DNA from: Litorivivens lipolytica
GTDB taxonomy: Bacteria; Pseudomonadota; Gammaproteobacteria; Pseudomonadales; Spongiibacteraceae
Assembly (NCBI RefSeq): GCF_014191715.1
Contig: NZ_JACHWY010000003.1
Span: forward strand, 62,001 to 126,000
Length of the DNA stretch: 64,000 bases
Reading direction: 5' to 3'
Under the pieces are notes generated by a model, which was not told the DNA's origin, did not search any database, and was given only the letters and a program-made list of their open reading frames with translations. Shown piece by piece: positions 25,243 to 33,224 of this stretch. Position numbers and translations under genes: made by a program. The stretch's first letter is position 1, and each line of letters begins with the position of its first letter.

Positions 25243-26510
25243 CACTTGCGCTCCGCCTCAACTGGGAAAGCCTTAAAGTAAAATTCAAAACGCTCACGCA
25301 AGGCGTCGGGGTCAATACCAAACTGCCCTTGCAGGTCGTAGACCACCTGGCCGTGTTTGCCACGGGGATGGTTATCCATAAACGCCTTTAGCTGCTCGCG
25401 CGCCTCGGCCGTCATCGGCAAGTCAGCCTTGGTGTAGATTTTCTCGACCATGCCGATGTCGTCTGCCATAAAACGATGAAAGGGCACATCAATACTTTGC
25501 GCCTGCGGAAGGCAGTCGCGGTCGCGCACGCAGGCCTGCAAAAGGTGTTCAATGCGATCGATCCAGTAATCGGCCAGCTCAGCAAGACCAATTCTTGTAC
25601 GCGACATACGCTGCCCATAGGCAAGCATGGTGATGGCCGATTGAATAACCGCGACCGGATCGCGGTGGGTAACCGCTACGGTGGCATCGGGAAATACCTT
25701 GTTCAACACCGGCAATTGCTCCATGTGCTGAGGACATTTCAGCACCCAGCGGGTGTTCTCGCCGGAGAGATCACCATCCTGCCAAGTGAGAATCTTGAGC
25801 ACCGTCTTCATGTAGTCGTAGTGAGGGGTTTGATCGCTTTGGTAATAGTGGTCGCGCCAGCGCGGCTCATGGCAGAGCCACTCGAAGTTGTATGAGGCGA
25901 AATCCGGCCCCATCAATTCCAGCTCTTCGTGAATATGATCAGGCTCCATGGGGTGCATCGCGGCGAGGTGGGGCACGGTCTGCTGCATCGCCGCCCACTC
26001 GTCAGCGCAGCGCTGGTAGCGGGGATCGGTTCCATCGGGCAGCAAGGCCTCTCCAGGCGTCGGCACAGGTTCATAGGACTCCCACAGGGGTAGCGCCCGC
26101 AACCTGTGGTCCGCCGCCATCAGATTCAGCAGATGCGTTGTTCCCGAACGCGGCAAACCGGCAACAATAATCGGCTTGCTGATTTGCACCTGGTGAATTT
26201 CCGGGTGGCGTTTTAGCAGGTCCTGAATAAGCAGGCGGTTCTTGGCGAAGACCAGCAGCTTGTTGCGAAGATTGAACTTACCGAGGGAATTCAAGCTTGG
26301 GTTGCGGTTCCAGGCATCACAGAGAAGATCCAGCCGTTCGCGAAACTCGTCGTCGCCAAAATCATCCAGCCCCAACGCACTTTTGGCCTCACTCAGGATA
26401 TCGTCACCATCCAGAGTTACCGACAGGGTGTTGCCGAAATCGAGAATCGCACGCTGCTGCTCGGTGTATTGAGGTTGCGCCAGATCCTGAAGATAAATCC
26501 TGCTCATCAT
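25242..26510 (-). CDS. Sulfotransferase family protein
   Basis: 422 residues with the PAPS-binding 5'-phosphosulfate loop in VAGLPRSGTTHLLNLM and a 3'-phosphate-binding region around VAVTHRDPVAVIQSAITM. The middle (MEPDHIHEELELMG) is typical of the bacterial stand-alone sulfotransferase group, abundant in actinobacteria and in marine gammaproteobacteria near steroid and lipid genes. Whether it transfers sulfate is not established for that group. Translation is coupled on both sides (ATGA with the VOC gene, TGATG with the MBL gene). Confidence 0.85.
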   Translation of the reverse strand: MMSRIYLQDLAQPQYTEQQRAILDFGNTLSVTLDGDDILSEAKSALGLDDFGDDEFRERLDLLCDAWNRNPSLNSLGKFNLRNKLLVFAKNRLLIQDLLKRHPEIHQVQISKPIIVAGLPRSGTTHLLNLMAADHRLRALPLWESYEPVPTPGEALLPDGTDPRYQRCADEWAAMQQTVPHLAAMHPMEPDHIHEELELMGPDFASYNFEWLCHEPRWRDHYYQSDQTPHYDYMKTVLKILTWQDGDLSGENTRWVLKCPQHMEQLPVLNKVFPDATVAVTHRDPVAVIQSAITMLAYGQRMSRTRIGLAELADYWIDRIEHLLQACVRDRDCLPQAQSIDVPFHRFMADDIGMVEKIYTKADLPMTAEAREQLKAFMDNHPRGKHGQVVYDLQGQFGIDPDALRERFEFYFKAFPVEAERK

Positions 26511-26962
26511 TCGCTCGCCGTATTTTCGTAAAACTCGATAAGCAGAGGGTCGCCATCGCGCTCGAGATAGGCGGCGGCAATCGTATCGGCAAAGCGTTTG
26601 GTCCAGATGGCGCGGTAACCCAAGGCTTCGGCTTCGCTGACTTTGGCTTCGAGATTGGTCACGCGAAAGCGCAGGTGATGCAGCCCTTCCCTGCCTGCGT
26701 CCAGAAACTCTTTGTGGGGCGTCTCACCCTCCAGCCATTCGATCAGTTCGATTTCAATGTCGCCACTGCGGGCGAACGCCAGTCGCAGCGAACTGTTTTC
26801 CTGACGACCACGATAATTCCAGTCCATATCCGGCGCTTCCATTATGCTGAAGTCGCCAAACAGCGGCCGGTAGCGCTCCATGGCCTCTTCCAGATTGCTC
26901 ACAACAAAACCGACCTGATCGATTGGACCGAGATTAAGTGCTGCTTGCAGGGTCGCTGACAT
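26507..26962 (-). CDS. VOC (glyoxalase/dioxygenase) superfamily protein
   Basis: A 151-residue protein with two beta-alpha-beta-beta-beta modules: IDQVGFVVSNLEEAMERYRPLFGDF near the start, EIELIEWLEGETPHKEFLDAGREGLHHLRFRV in the middle. Possible metal ligands are the early position in the first strand, His in LHHLRF and Glu in LIEFYE. The family includes methylmalonyl-CoA epimerase, glyoxalase and extradiol dioxygenases; length fits the epimerase/glyoxalase group. It is the promoter-proximal gene of the operon, divergent from the SDR at 27076. Confidence 0.85.
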   Translation of the reverse strand: MSATLQAALNLGPIDQVGFVVSNLEEAMERYRPLFGDFSIMEAPDMDWNYRGRQENSSLRLAFARSGDIEIELIEWLEGETPHKEFLDAGREGLHHLRFRVTNLEAKVSEAEALGYRAIWTKRFADTIAAAYLERDGDPLLIEFYENTASE

Positions 26963-27030
26963 GAGAAACTCCCATCAAATATAACTTGCGGTCGCGGACA
27001 CGCGTTGACCAAAATGTAATTCACCCATAT

Positions 27031-27058
27031 TATTAATTCAAGCATATTAATTGATGCG
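27031..27058. promoter_or_regulatory. Tandem imperfect 14-base repeat in the VOC/SDR divergent promoter
   Basis: TATTAATTCAAGCA is followed directly by TATTAATTGATGCG; 11 of 14 bases agree. The pair lies in the 113-base gap between the divergent operons, 18 bases before the SDR start. It is a candidate binding site for the TetR protein encoded at 27822, though TetR sites are more often palindromic. Confidence 0.4.
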
Positions 27059-27075
27059 CGTTTTCGGAGGCGGCG

Positions 27076-27822
27076 ATGTTTAAGGGGATTTCGTTCGACT
27101 ACACGGGTGCCACGGTGCTGATTACCGGCGGCTCCAACGGCATCGGCCTCGCCTGTGCCAAAGCCTATCGCGACGCCGGAGCAGAGGTGATCCTTACCGG
27201 TCGTCGGCCCAAGGCTGAAGACTACGACCACGATCTAAGCGGCTTTATCTACACCCCCCTCGACGTATCCGACCGCAGCGCCCTGATCGATCTGGCAAAC
27301 AGCCTCGACACCCTCGATATTCTTATCAATAACGCCGGGGGGACTCAGGCGGATGAGTGGGAGCACGACGGCTTTGATCAGTCGCTGGCAATCAACTTGA
27401 ACAGCGCCTTTCATCTCAGCACCGCCTGCCGCCCACTGCTGGAAGCCAGCGAGTGGGAAGGCGGTGCCAGCATTATTGGCATCGCCTCCATGACCTCCTA
27501 CTTCGGCAGCGCGTGGACACCAGCCTACGGCCCGGCCAAGGCCGGGATCGTGCAATTGATGAAGACCTTTGGTCACAACTGGGGGCAGTACGGCATTCGC
27601 GCCAACGCTGTGGCCGCCGGCTTGACCCGCACCAATCTGGTGGCACCGGTAATCGAACATATGCCTGACATGGTGGATGAAACCCTGACACGACAGGGCA
27701 TCAAACGTCTAGGCGAAGCCGAAGACATTGCGGCCGCGGTTCTATTCCTGACCTCGCCTGCCGCAAGCTGGATTACGGGGCAAACGCTGCCCGTCGACGG
27801 CGGTTTTACCGTGGGCATGTAA
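27076..27822 (+). CDS. SDR family oxidoreductase
   Basis: A 248-residue classical SDR: TGGSNGIGLACAKAYRDAGAEVILTGRR, NNAGG, catalytic Ser in IASMTSY, YGPAK, and the C-terminal TGQTLPVDGGFTVGM typical of FabG-like enzymes. It is preceded by GGAGGCG before the ATG. The arginine after the second strand (TGRR) suggests NADP preference. Divergent from the LLM/sulfotransferase-like operon and co-transcribed with the TetR gene (TAATG overlap), so it probably belongs to the same pathway. Confidence 0.9.
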   Translation: MFKGISFDYTGATVLITGGSNGIGLACAKAYRDAGAEVILTGRRPKAEDYDHDLSGFIYTPLDVSDRSALIDLANSLDTLDILINNAGGTQADEWEHDGFDQSLAINLNSAFHLSTACRPLLEASEWEGGASIIGIASMTSYFGSAWTPAYGPAKAGIVQLMKTFGHNWGQYGIRANAVAAGLTRTNLVAPVIEHMPDMVDETLTRQGIKRLGEAEDIAAAVLFLTSPAASWITGQTLPVDGGFTVGM

Positions 27823-28490
27823 TGGCGATGACCGCAGCCAATAAACACCAGCAGAACTCCCAAGCCACGCGCGACCGACTTATAGAGGCGGCGGAACAAC
27901 TATTCGGCTCAAGGAGCATCGACGCCGTTTCGATAAGTGAAATTACCGCAGCGGCCGGTCAGAAAAACCGCAATGCCTTGCAATATCACTTCAAAAATCG
28001 CAGCGGCTTATTGCAGGCGATCGTCGAAAAACATGCGCACCACGTTGCAATCTTGCGGGAAGACTACTTTCAGCGCGCCGAAGCCGGCGAGTGGCGCGCA
28101 GCCGAGGCCGCCGCGCGCTGCTTGATCATGCCCCTCGTTGACTACGTCAGAGACACCCCAAAAGCCGTCAACTTTGTGAAAATCGTCTCGCAGCTGTCGG
28201 CCCTGAATAAGATCCAGGGAAACAGCGAGAACGCCTTGGGCATCCAGTTTCCGGCAATACCAAGACTCCGCGAACTGCTCGTCGAGGCGATGACCCATCT
28301 GAGCCGAGCGGAGCAGGAACAGCGCATCTTTCTGGCGGTGAATATCACCTTCCACGGCATTGCCGATATTTATCGTGCCTCGGCCCAGGACAAATCTAAC
28401 AAGCGCAAACGACCCGATGCCGCTATGTTTGAACAGTTGGTTTGCGCACTGGAATCCTTTCTTGCAGCGCCAGCCATTAAAACCCAATAA
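27822..28490 (+). CDS. TetR/AcrR family regulator
   Basis: 222 residues. The HTH is at about residues 12-60 (RDRLIEAAEQLFGSRSIDAVSISEITAAAGQKNRNALQYHFKNRSGLLQAIVEKH, described here only in outline). The ligand-binding domain is larger than minimal and holds the AARCLIMPLVDYVRDTPKAVNFVKIVSQL stretch seen in TetR regulators of acyl-CoA or steroid genes. TAATG overlap with the SDR gene shows coupling. It most likely represses the divergent 22-27 kb operon, releasing it on binding a pathway intermediate. Confidence 0.87.
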   Translation: MAMTAANKHQQNSQATRDRLIEAAEQLFGSRSIDAVSISEITAAAGQKNRNALQYHFKNRSGLLQAIVEKHAHHVAILREDYFQRAEAGEWRAAEAAARCLIMPLVDYVRDTPKAVNFVKIVSQLSALNKIQGNSENALGIQFPAIPRLRELLVEAMTHLSRAEQEQRIFLAVNITFHGIADIYRASAQDKSNKRKRPDAAMFEQLVCALESFLAAPAIKTQ

Positions 28491-28523
28491 GGTGGCCTGG
28501 CCGCTATATCCAGAGCAATAAAA

Positions 28524-28551
28524 AACCCGGCTGCGACTTCGCAACCGGGTT
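28524..28551 (-). terminator. Intrinsic terminator of the WS/DGAT gene
   Basis: AACCCGG and CCGGGTT pair around an inner stem (TGCGA/TCGCA). On the minus strand the stem is followed by a run of T (TTTTTTATTG), giving a good rho-independent terminator 25 bases past the WS/DGAT stop. The plus-strand side lacks a T run. Confidence 0.8.
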
Positions 28552-28575
28552 CTAATGAAACACCTTTCGCAAGAC

Positions 28576-30375
28576 TTAATGCAGGGCGTTATCCTTTCGC
28601 TTGTCATCGCTCTCGGCGAAGATCGACGACACCGCCTGCCCACTGCCTTTTACCTTCTGAACGGGCGCTTTCGGCGCCGGTTTGGTTTTGGGGCGCTCGG
28701 CCGTTTTAGCCACAGCGGCAGCCTTGGCTTCGGTCGCCGCAACGTACGCATTGTCCAGCTCAGAGGGGCTGGCCTGCTTGCGTTTGCTGGCAGAGCTTTT
28801 CACGGCCTTGGCCTTGCGCGGCGGTGCCTTCGGCGCGGGTTTGGCGACCTTCTTGTTTTCGGTCGCAGCGCCTTTGGCACTGGCGGCCACTCGCTTTTTC
28901 GGTGCCGGCTTGGCCTGCACCAGCGGCTTCACATTACTGGGTTTGGCCGCTTCGCCTGCAGCCAGTTTGCTGGCCGCCTCTTTCATCTCTTCGAAAGTTT
29001 CGTAGAGGAAGCCGACGTATACCGATGGATCGTTCATGGTGTCGCGATCCGCCAGCACCGACAGAGTCAGCAGACCACTGGAGCTGAAAGCCAGATTGAA
29101 CATACCCATGCCCGGCGTCAGTAGGCCCATGCCGTAGTAGCGAACCATCTTCGCGCCCGCGGAATACAGAGGGAAGGGAGGCCCAGCCACGTTGGAGACC
29201 ACACCTGAAATATTGGCCGGTACGTGCTTGCACAACTGATTGTCGATATACATGTTGATGAGCGGCTTGGTCAGCGCCGGCGAAAACATGCCGGTCACTT
29301 TCAGCACATCAACCAGCGGCGAGGCTTCACCGTAGGATTTCGCTTCGTCCGCGCTTTTCATTACGGCCTTGATGCGCTCGATCGGGTCCTTGATGTTGGT
29401 ATGAACATCCAGAAAAACCGAACCGATCTGATTGTTATCGTCGGTGACACCGCGGCGAGTGCGCATGTTCAGGGGAACGGAAACCGCCAGACTCTCTTCC
29501 GGCAGCTCACCAATGCTTTCCAGATAACCCCGCATGCCACCGGCGACAATGGCCAGCACGACGTCGTTGATCTTACAGCCCACGGCATTTTTGATCGCCT
29601 TGATCTCGTCCAGCGGAAATTCGGCCGCATCAAACGCCCGGTAAGGCCCCACCGGCGTATTAAAGCGGGTTTTCGGGGAGTTGATGGACGGCACCGGGAT
29701 TTCCTTGCGGGCAACACCGAGGGCAAATTTGCCGATATCCTTGGCCAGACCAACCGCGCCTTTCGCCATGGAGAAGGTGTTCTTAACCTGATTGACCGCC
29801 GTTGCCGCAGCCAGGTAACCCGCGCTAGGCGGCGTGTCGACCATGATCGTGGTTCGACTGGTGTCCGGTTTCGGGTCGGGCTCGAGATCGTGAATGGCTG
29901 ACATAAAGGAGGCGCCACCGGCACCATCCACCAGCGAGTGGTGCATCTTGGTGTAGATGGCGAACGCGCCTTTGGGAACGTCGACAATATTATCAAGCCC
30001 TTCAATGATATAGGCCTCCCACAGGGGGCGTGTCATATCCAGCGGGCGGGCGTGCAGGCGCGACACCAGAATGCAGAGCTGACGCCAGTCACCGGGCTTG
30101 GGCAGGGCGATATGGCGAATATGGAATTCCACATCGAAGTTCGCATCCTGAACCCAGTAGGGTCGATCCAGATTGCCCGGCGTTTTCACCAGCCGCGAAC
30201 GAAAGATCGGCTGCTTCATCAGGCGCTGTTCAAAGTTGGCAATCACCCCCTTGAAGCGAACCTTGCCCTCGGGCGCCGTAGACTGGTCGTAAATACCGAG
30301 ACCACCAATGTGCTGGGGAGTGAGTGGGTGTTCCAGGTTTACAAAGGCTGAATCTATAATGCCTAGCTGTTTCAT
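28576..30375 (-). CDS. Wax ester synthase/diacylglycerol acyltransferase with a basic histone-like tail
   Basis: 599 residues. The WS/DGAT domain occupies about 1-475, with the acyltransferase motif HHSLVDG at 145-151 intact and later conserved blocks SVPLNMRT, NISGVVSNVAGPPFPLYSAGA and PGMGMFNLAF. From about residue 479 to the end, 121 residues form a low-complexity Lys/Ala/Pro tail (KPAPKKR, PKAPPRKAKAVK, KAPVQKVKG) like histone H1 or the PhaF phasin. Standard WS/DGAT enzymes are about 460-480 residues, so the tail is extra. The enzyme makes wax esters or triacylglycerol; the tail may bind DNA or lipid-body surfaces (inferred). Confidence 0.9.
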   Translation of the reverse strand: MKQLGIIDSAFVNLEHPLTPQHIGGLGIYDQSTAPEGKVRFKGVIANFEQRLMKQPIFRSRLVKTPGNLDRPYWVQDANFDVEFHIRHIALPKPGDWRQLCILVSRLHARPLDMTRPLWEAYIIEGLDNIVDVPKGAFAIYTKMHHSLVDGAGGASFMSAIHDLEPDPKPDTSRTTIMVDTPPSAGYLAAATAVNQVKNTFSMAKGAVGLAKDIGKFALGVARKEIPVPSINSPKTRFNTPVGPYRAFDAAEFPLDEIKAIKNAVGCKINDVVLAIVAGGMRGYLESIGELPEESLAVSVPLNMRTRRGVTDDNNQIGSVFLDVHTNIKDPIERIKAVMKSADEAKSYGEASPLVDVLKVTGMFSPALTKPLINMYIDNQLCKHVPANISGVVSNVAGPPFPLYSAGAKMVRYYGMGLLTPGMGMFNLAFSSSGLLTLSVLADRDTMNDPSVYVGFLYETFEEMKEAASKLAAGEAAKPSNVKPLVQAKPAPKKRVAASAKGAATENKKVAKPAPKAPPRKAKAVKSSASKRKQASPSELDNAYVAATEAKAAAVAKTAERPKTKPAPKAPVQKVKGSGQAVSSIFAESDDKRKDNALH

Positions 30376-30546
30376 CGTGTTACGGCCGTCCTATCCGATC
30401 TTAATCCCTTGAAATGCTGCAAGCGCGCGATTGTCATAATCGTGGCATACCGTGAGTATACGGCGGGAGTGTTACAGCAAACTGAGAGAACTATTCTACC
30501 GGATCGTTCGGCCAAGGTTTGTCAGAAATTGCCAAGACTTGCAAAA

Positions 30547-30564
30547 TATTGACTAACGTCAATA
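30547..30564. promoter_or_regulatory. Palindrome between two minus-strand lipid genes
   Basis: TATTGAC-TAAC-GTCAATA has perfect 7-base arms and sits 172 bases upstream of the WS/DGAT start, in a 252-base gap. It is a likely operator or part of the WS/DGAT promoter. A weaker hairpin (GCACCGCC/GGCGGTGC, 30590-30624) lies between it and the end of the upstream flavoprotein gene, without a T run. Confidence 0.45.
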
Positions 30565-30627
30565 CTTAATGGCGACGCGGGCTGGTGGCGCACCGCCACG
30601 ATGCCCGAGGCACCACGGCGGTGCGTT

Positions 30628-32343
30628 TTAGTCCTGTGTTCCAGTGATATGTTTGGCCGCTTGATAGGCGAAGGTCATGGCCGGGCCCAGCGTTGAGCCG
30701 GGGCCGGGATAGGTCGGAAGCACCGCCGCAGAACAGTTACCCACCGCGTAGAGCCCTTCGATAGGACTCCCGTCCTCACGCAGTACACGGGCATCCGGGT
30801 TGGTCGCCAAACCACCCTGGGTACCGAAGTCCCCAGCATCCAGCCGGATCGCATAGAACGGCGCTTCATCAATCGCACCGAGGCAGGGATTGGGCTCAAA
30901 GCGGGGATCACCGTAGTAACGGTCGTAGGCCGAATCGCCGCGCTGGAATTCCGGGTCCTTGCCGTCTTTGGCGTAGGCGTTCATATTCGCCACGGTCTTT
31001 TCCAGATTATCCGGATCAATGCCCAGCTGCTCAGCCAGCCCGCGCACGGTGTCAGACTTCCCGACCAGTTTGGTGTCGTACCACTCTTTGGGGATGGTCC
31101 AATCGGGTTTGAGCGAGGCCGTCATCAACGGGCCGACGATGTAGTCGCGACGAAAACGGGCGTCGAACACTTGATACATAGGTGAACAGGGCGTTTCATC
31201 CGTGTGCACCTTGTACAGGTCTTTCTGGAAAGCCATATAGTTCTGAGACTCATTGGCAAAGCGCTCGCCGCGCATATTGACGATGCATGAACCCGGATAG
31301 GACTTTTCCATTACGCTCAGGCGGGGAGCCGGCTCGCCGGGCACCGAAATGGTGGTACACCACCACGCGCCGTCCATCAGACGCGTTGCCGCGCCCAGAC
31401 GCAAACCTTCCTTGATCGCGTCGCCGGTGTTGGTAGCGACGCCGCCGCTCCAGTCGGTACTGGTGGGCGCCGGCAAATACTCTTCCCGCATGCTCTGGTT
31501 CTTTTCAAAACCACCAGCCGCCAGTACAACACCCTTGCGAGCCTGCACCCGCAGTGTCTTGCCATCGCGCTTGATGACCGCGCCGACCACCTTGCCGTCC
31601 TCGTCGATCAGCGACTCCATTGCAGTTTCAGTCCACAACGGCATGTCGCGTTCTTTCATCGAGTACCACAGTCGGGCGACGCCCGCCGCCCCAGTACAGA
31701 TCTTTCGGCTGCGCGGACGACCGCGCAACAGCCAGGGCAGATCCAGAAAATAGCTGGCCAGCAGTTTCATCGTCAGTTTGATCCAGCCCGGTCCCTGCAC
31801 CGTGAGCAAAGCCGCTTCCACCTGAGTGAAATAAATGCGGTTAAACAGTCGCATCATGTGGTGGGTCGGGCGCAGACGCTTTACATCCTCACCGAGCAGG
31901 GAGGAATCGAAGCGAGCGGGCTCCATGGAGCGATGCCCAGTACGCGAACCCTCTACGTTGGTGTAGTAGTCGGGGTAGTGCTCCAGCGACTCGTAGCGCA
32001 TATGGGTGCGCTCGTGCATAAAGTCGACCATCTTGGGGCCGTTGGTCAGATAGGCATCGACCATTTCTTCCGGCACGTCACCTTCGGGGGTGGTATTGAG
32101 CAGATACTTTTTGGCATCTTCGAAAGAATCCTGCGCACCCTCGGCTTTTGCATAGCGGTTGCAGGGAATCCAGACACCGCCACCGGAGCTGGCACTGGTA
32201 CCGCCGACGAGATCTGATTTCTCAATGACCAGCACGTCCCGGGTGCCCATTTCGTAGCAGCTGAGTGCCGCCGTCAGCGCACCGTTGCCGCTGCCGACAA
32301 CCAGTACGTCAACGCTGTGATCCCATTTCTGTTCAGTGCTCAT
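30628..32343 (-). CDS. Second KstD-like FAD-dependent dehydrogenase
   Basis: A 571-residue flavoprotein: VLVVGSGNGALTAALSCYEMG (FAD loop), EKSDLVGGTSASSGGGVWIPCN, and C-terminal GLYAVGNCSAAVLPTYPGPGSTLGPAMTFAY. It belongs to the same 3-ketosteroid-dehydrogenase/fumarate-reductase family as the gene at 6150, but differs clearly in sequence, so it is a paralogue and not a recent copy. The final active-site region keeps the YPGPGSTLGP loop. AAGGTAAGCGC precedes the ATG. It is the last gene of the minus-strand lipid operon that begins near 37 kb. The substrate, a steroid or other ketone, is not known. Confidence 0.85.
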   Translation of the reverse strand: MSTEQKWDHSVDVLVVGSGNGALTAALSCYEMGTRDVLVIEKSDLVGGTSASSGGGVWIPCNRYAKAEGAQDSFEDAKKYLLNTTPEGDVPEEMVDAYLTNGPKMVDFMHERTHMRYESLEHYPDYYTNVEGSRTGHRSMEPARFDSSLLGEDVKRLRPTHHMMRLFNRIYFTQVEAALLTVQGPGWIKLTMKLLASYFLDLPWLLRGRPRSRKICTGAAGVARLWYSMKERDMPLWTETAMESLIDEDGKVVGAVIKRDGKTLRVQARKGVVLAAGGFEKNQSMREEYLPAPTSTDWSGGVATNTGDAIKEGLRLGAATRLMDGAWWCTTISVPGEPAPRLSVMEKSYPGSCIVNMRGERFANESQNYMAFQKDLYKVHTDETPCSPMYQVFDARFRRDYIVGPLMTASLKPDWTIPKEWYDTKLVGKSDTVRGLAEQLGIDPDNLEKTVANMNAYAKDGKDPEFQRGDSAYDRYYGDPRFEPNPCLGAIDEAPFYAIRLDAGDFGTQGGLATNPDARVLREDGSPIEGLYAVGNCSAAVLPTYPGPGSTLGPAMTFAYQAAKHITGTQD

Positions 32344-32352
32344 GCGCTTACC

Positions 32353-33222
32353 TTATTCTGATGGTGTCGACGCCAGGAATTGCAAAACCTTCTGCTGGAA
32401 AACCTGCGGTGCCTCTCGGTGAACAAAGTGTCCTACGTCAGGAAGACTTACCAGTTCAAAGGGGCCACTGCAGGCCTTGGCGGTATCGACAAAAACCTCC
32501 GGGCCAATACTGCCGTCAGCCTCACCCACAAACCAGAGCGCGGGCACGGAGGTGGTTTTTGACAAAACATCATATACGTCACGGCTGGCACCCCGAATCA
32601 TCCGTCTGTAGTAGCCAAGGGCCGCACGCAGACCACCCGGCGCCGCAAGTGCAGCCTTGAGGGGAGCCAGCTGAAATTCGGATTCCGGCCAGTTGGGTGA
32701 CCAGCTGCGATACAGGCGATCAATAAAGTGAAAGTTGCGCTTGCTCACCAAACGCTCCGGCAACCATGGCAGCTGAAACGTCCACACATACCAGGAACGG
32801 CGCAGTTGCGCGAAGGAGTTCCGGGACGCCCCCATATGCGGTACCGCAATCACCACCAGCTGACGGACTTTCTCGGGTGCAAGATTGGCAGCAGCATAGG
32901 CGGTAAAACCACCCCAGTCGTGGCCGATCAAAACCGCCTCGTCTTCTCCCAAGGCCTGAATGAGACCGAGCACATCGGCCGCCAGCGTGGTCACCGCATA
33001 ATCCCCGTCGGCGGGAACAGCCGTGGGATAGTAACCGCGCATGAAAGGAGCAACCGCCCGAAAACCTGCCTTTGCCAGCACCGGCAACAGGCCATCAAAA
33101 CTGTGGGCGGTATCCGGAAAGCCGTGCAGGCAGATCACCAGCGGCCCCTCTCCGGCTTCTCTATAGGCCATATCCAGCAGCCCCACCCGGATGGTGGCGC
33201 TGGAAATCTCAATCGTCGACAT
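32353..33222 (-). CDS. Alpha/beta hydrolase, epoxide hydrolase/haloalkane dehalogenase type
   Basis: 289 residues. HGFPDTAHSFDGLLP (oxyanion region) and GHDWGG show an Asp nucleophile in place of Ser, the mark of epoxide hydrolases and dehalogenases. The acid is near EADGSIGPEVF and the His is in PDVGHFVHREAP. A cap domain (about 130-210) carries Tyr and Trp residues (YYRRMIRGASRDVY). Two bases separate it from the PhaC-like gene, so it is operonic. Substrate unknown. Confidence 0.87.
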   Translation of the reverse strand: MSTIEISSATIRVGLLDMAYREAGEGPLVICLHGFPDTAHSFDGLLPVLAKAGFRAVAPFMRGYYPTAVPADGDYAVTTLAADVLGLIQALGEDEAVLIGHDWGGFTAYAAANLAPEKVRQLVVIAVPHMGASRNSFAQLRRSWYVWTFQLPWLPERLVSKRNFHFIDRLYRSWSPNWPESEFQLAPLKAALAAPGGLRAALGYYRRMIRGASRDVYDVLSKTTSVPALWFVGEADGSIGPEVFVDTAKACSGPFELVSLPDVGHFVHREAPQVFQQKVLQFLASTPSE

Positions 33223-33224
33223 GC

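Noticed and set aside
28555-29124. 189-codon plus-strand frame with Phe/Gly/Arg-rich repeats
   Set aside because: It is the reverse complement of the Lys/Ala-rich tail of the WS/DGAT gene, which explains its low complexity.
30590-30624. GC-rich hairpin as terminator of the second KstD-like gene
   Set aside because: Stem GCACCGCC/GGCGGTGC has a long loop and no T run after it on the minus strand.
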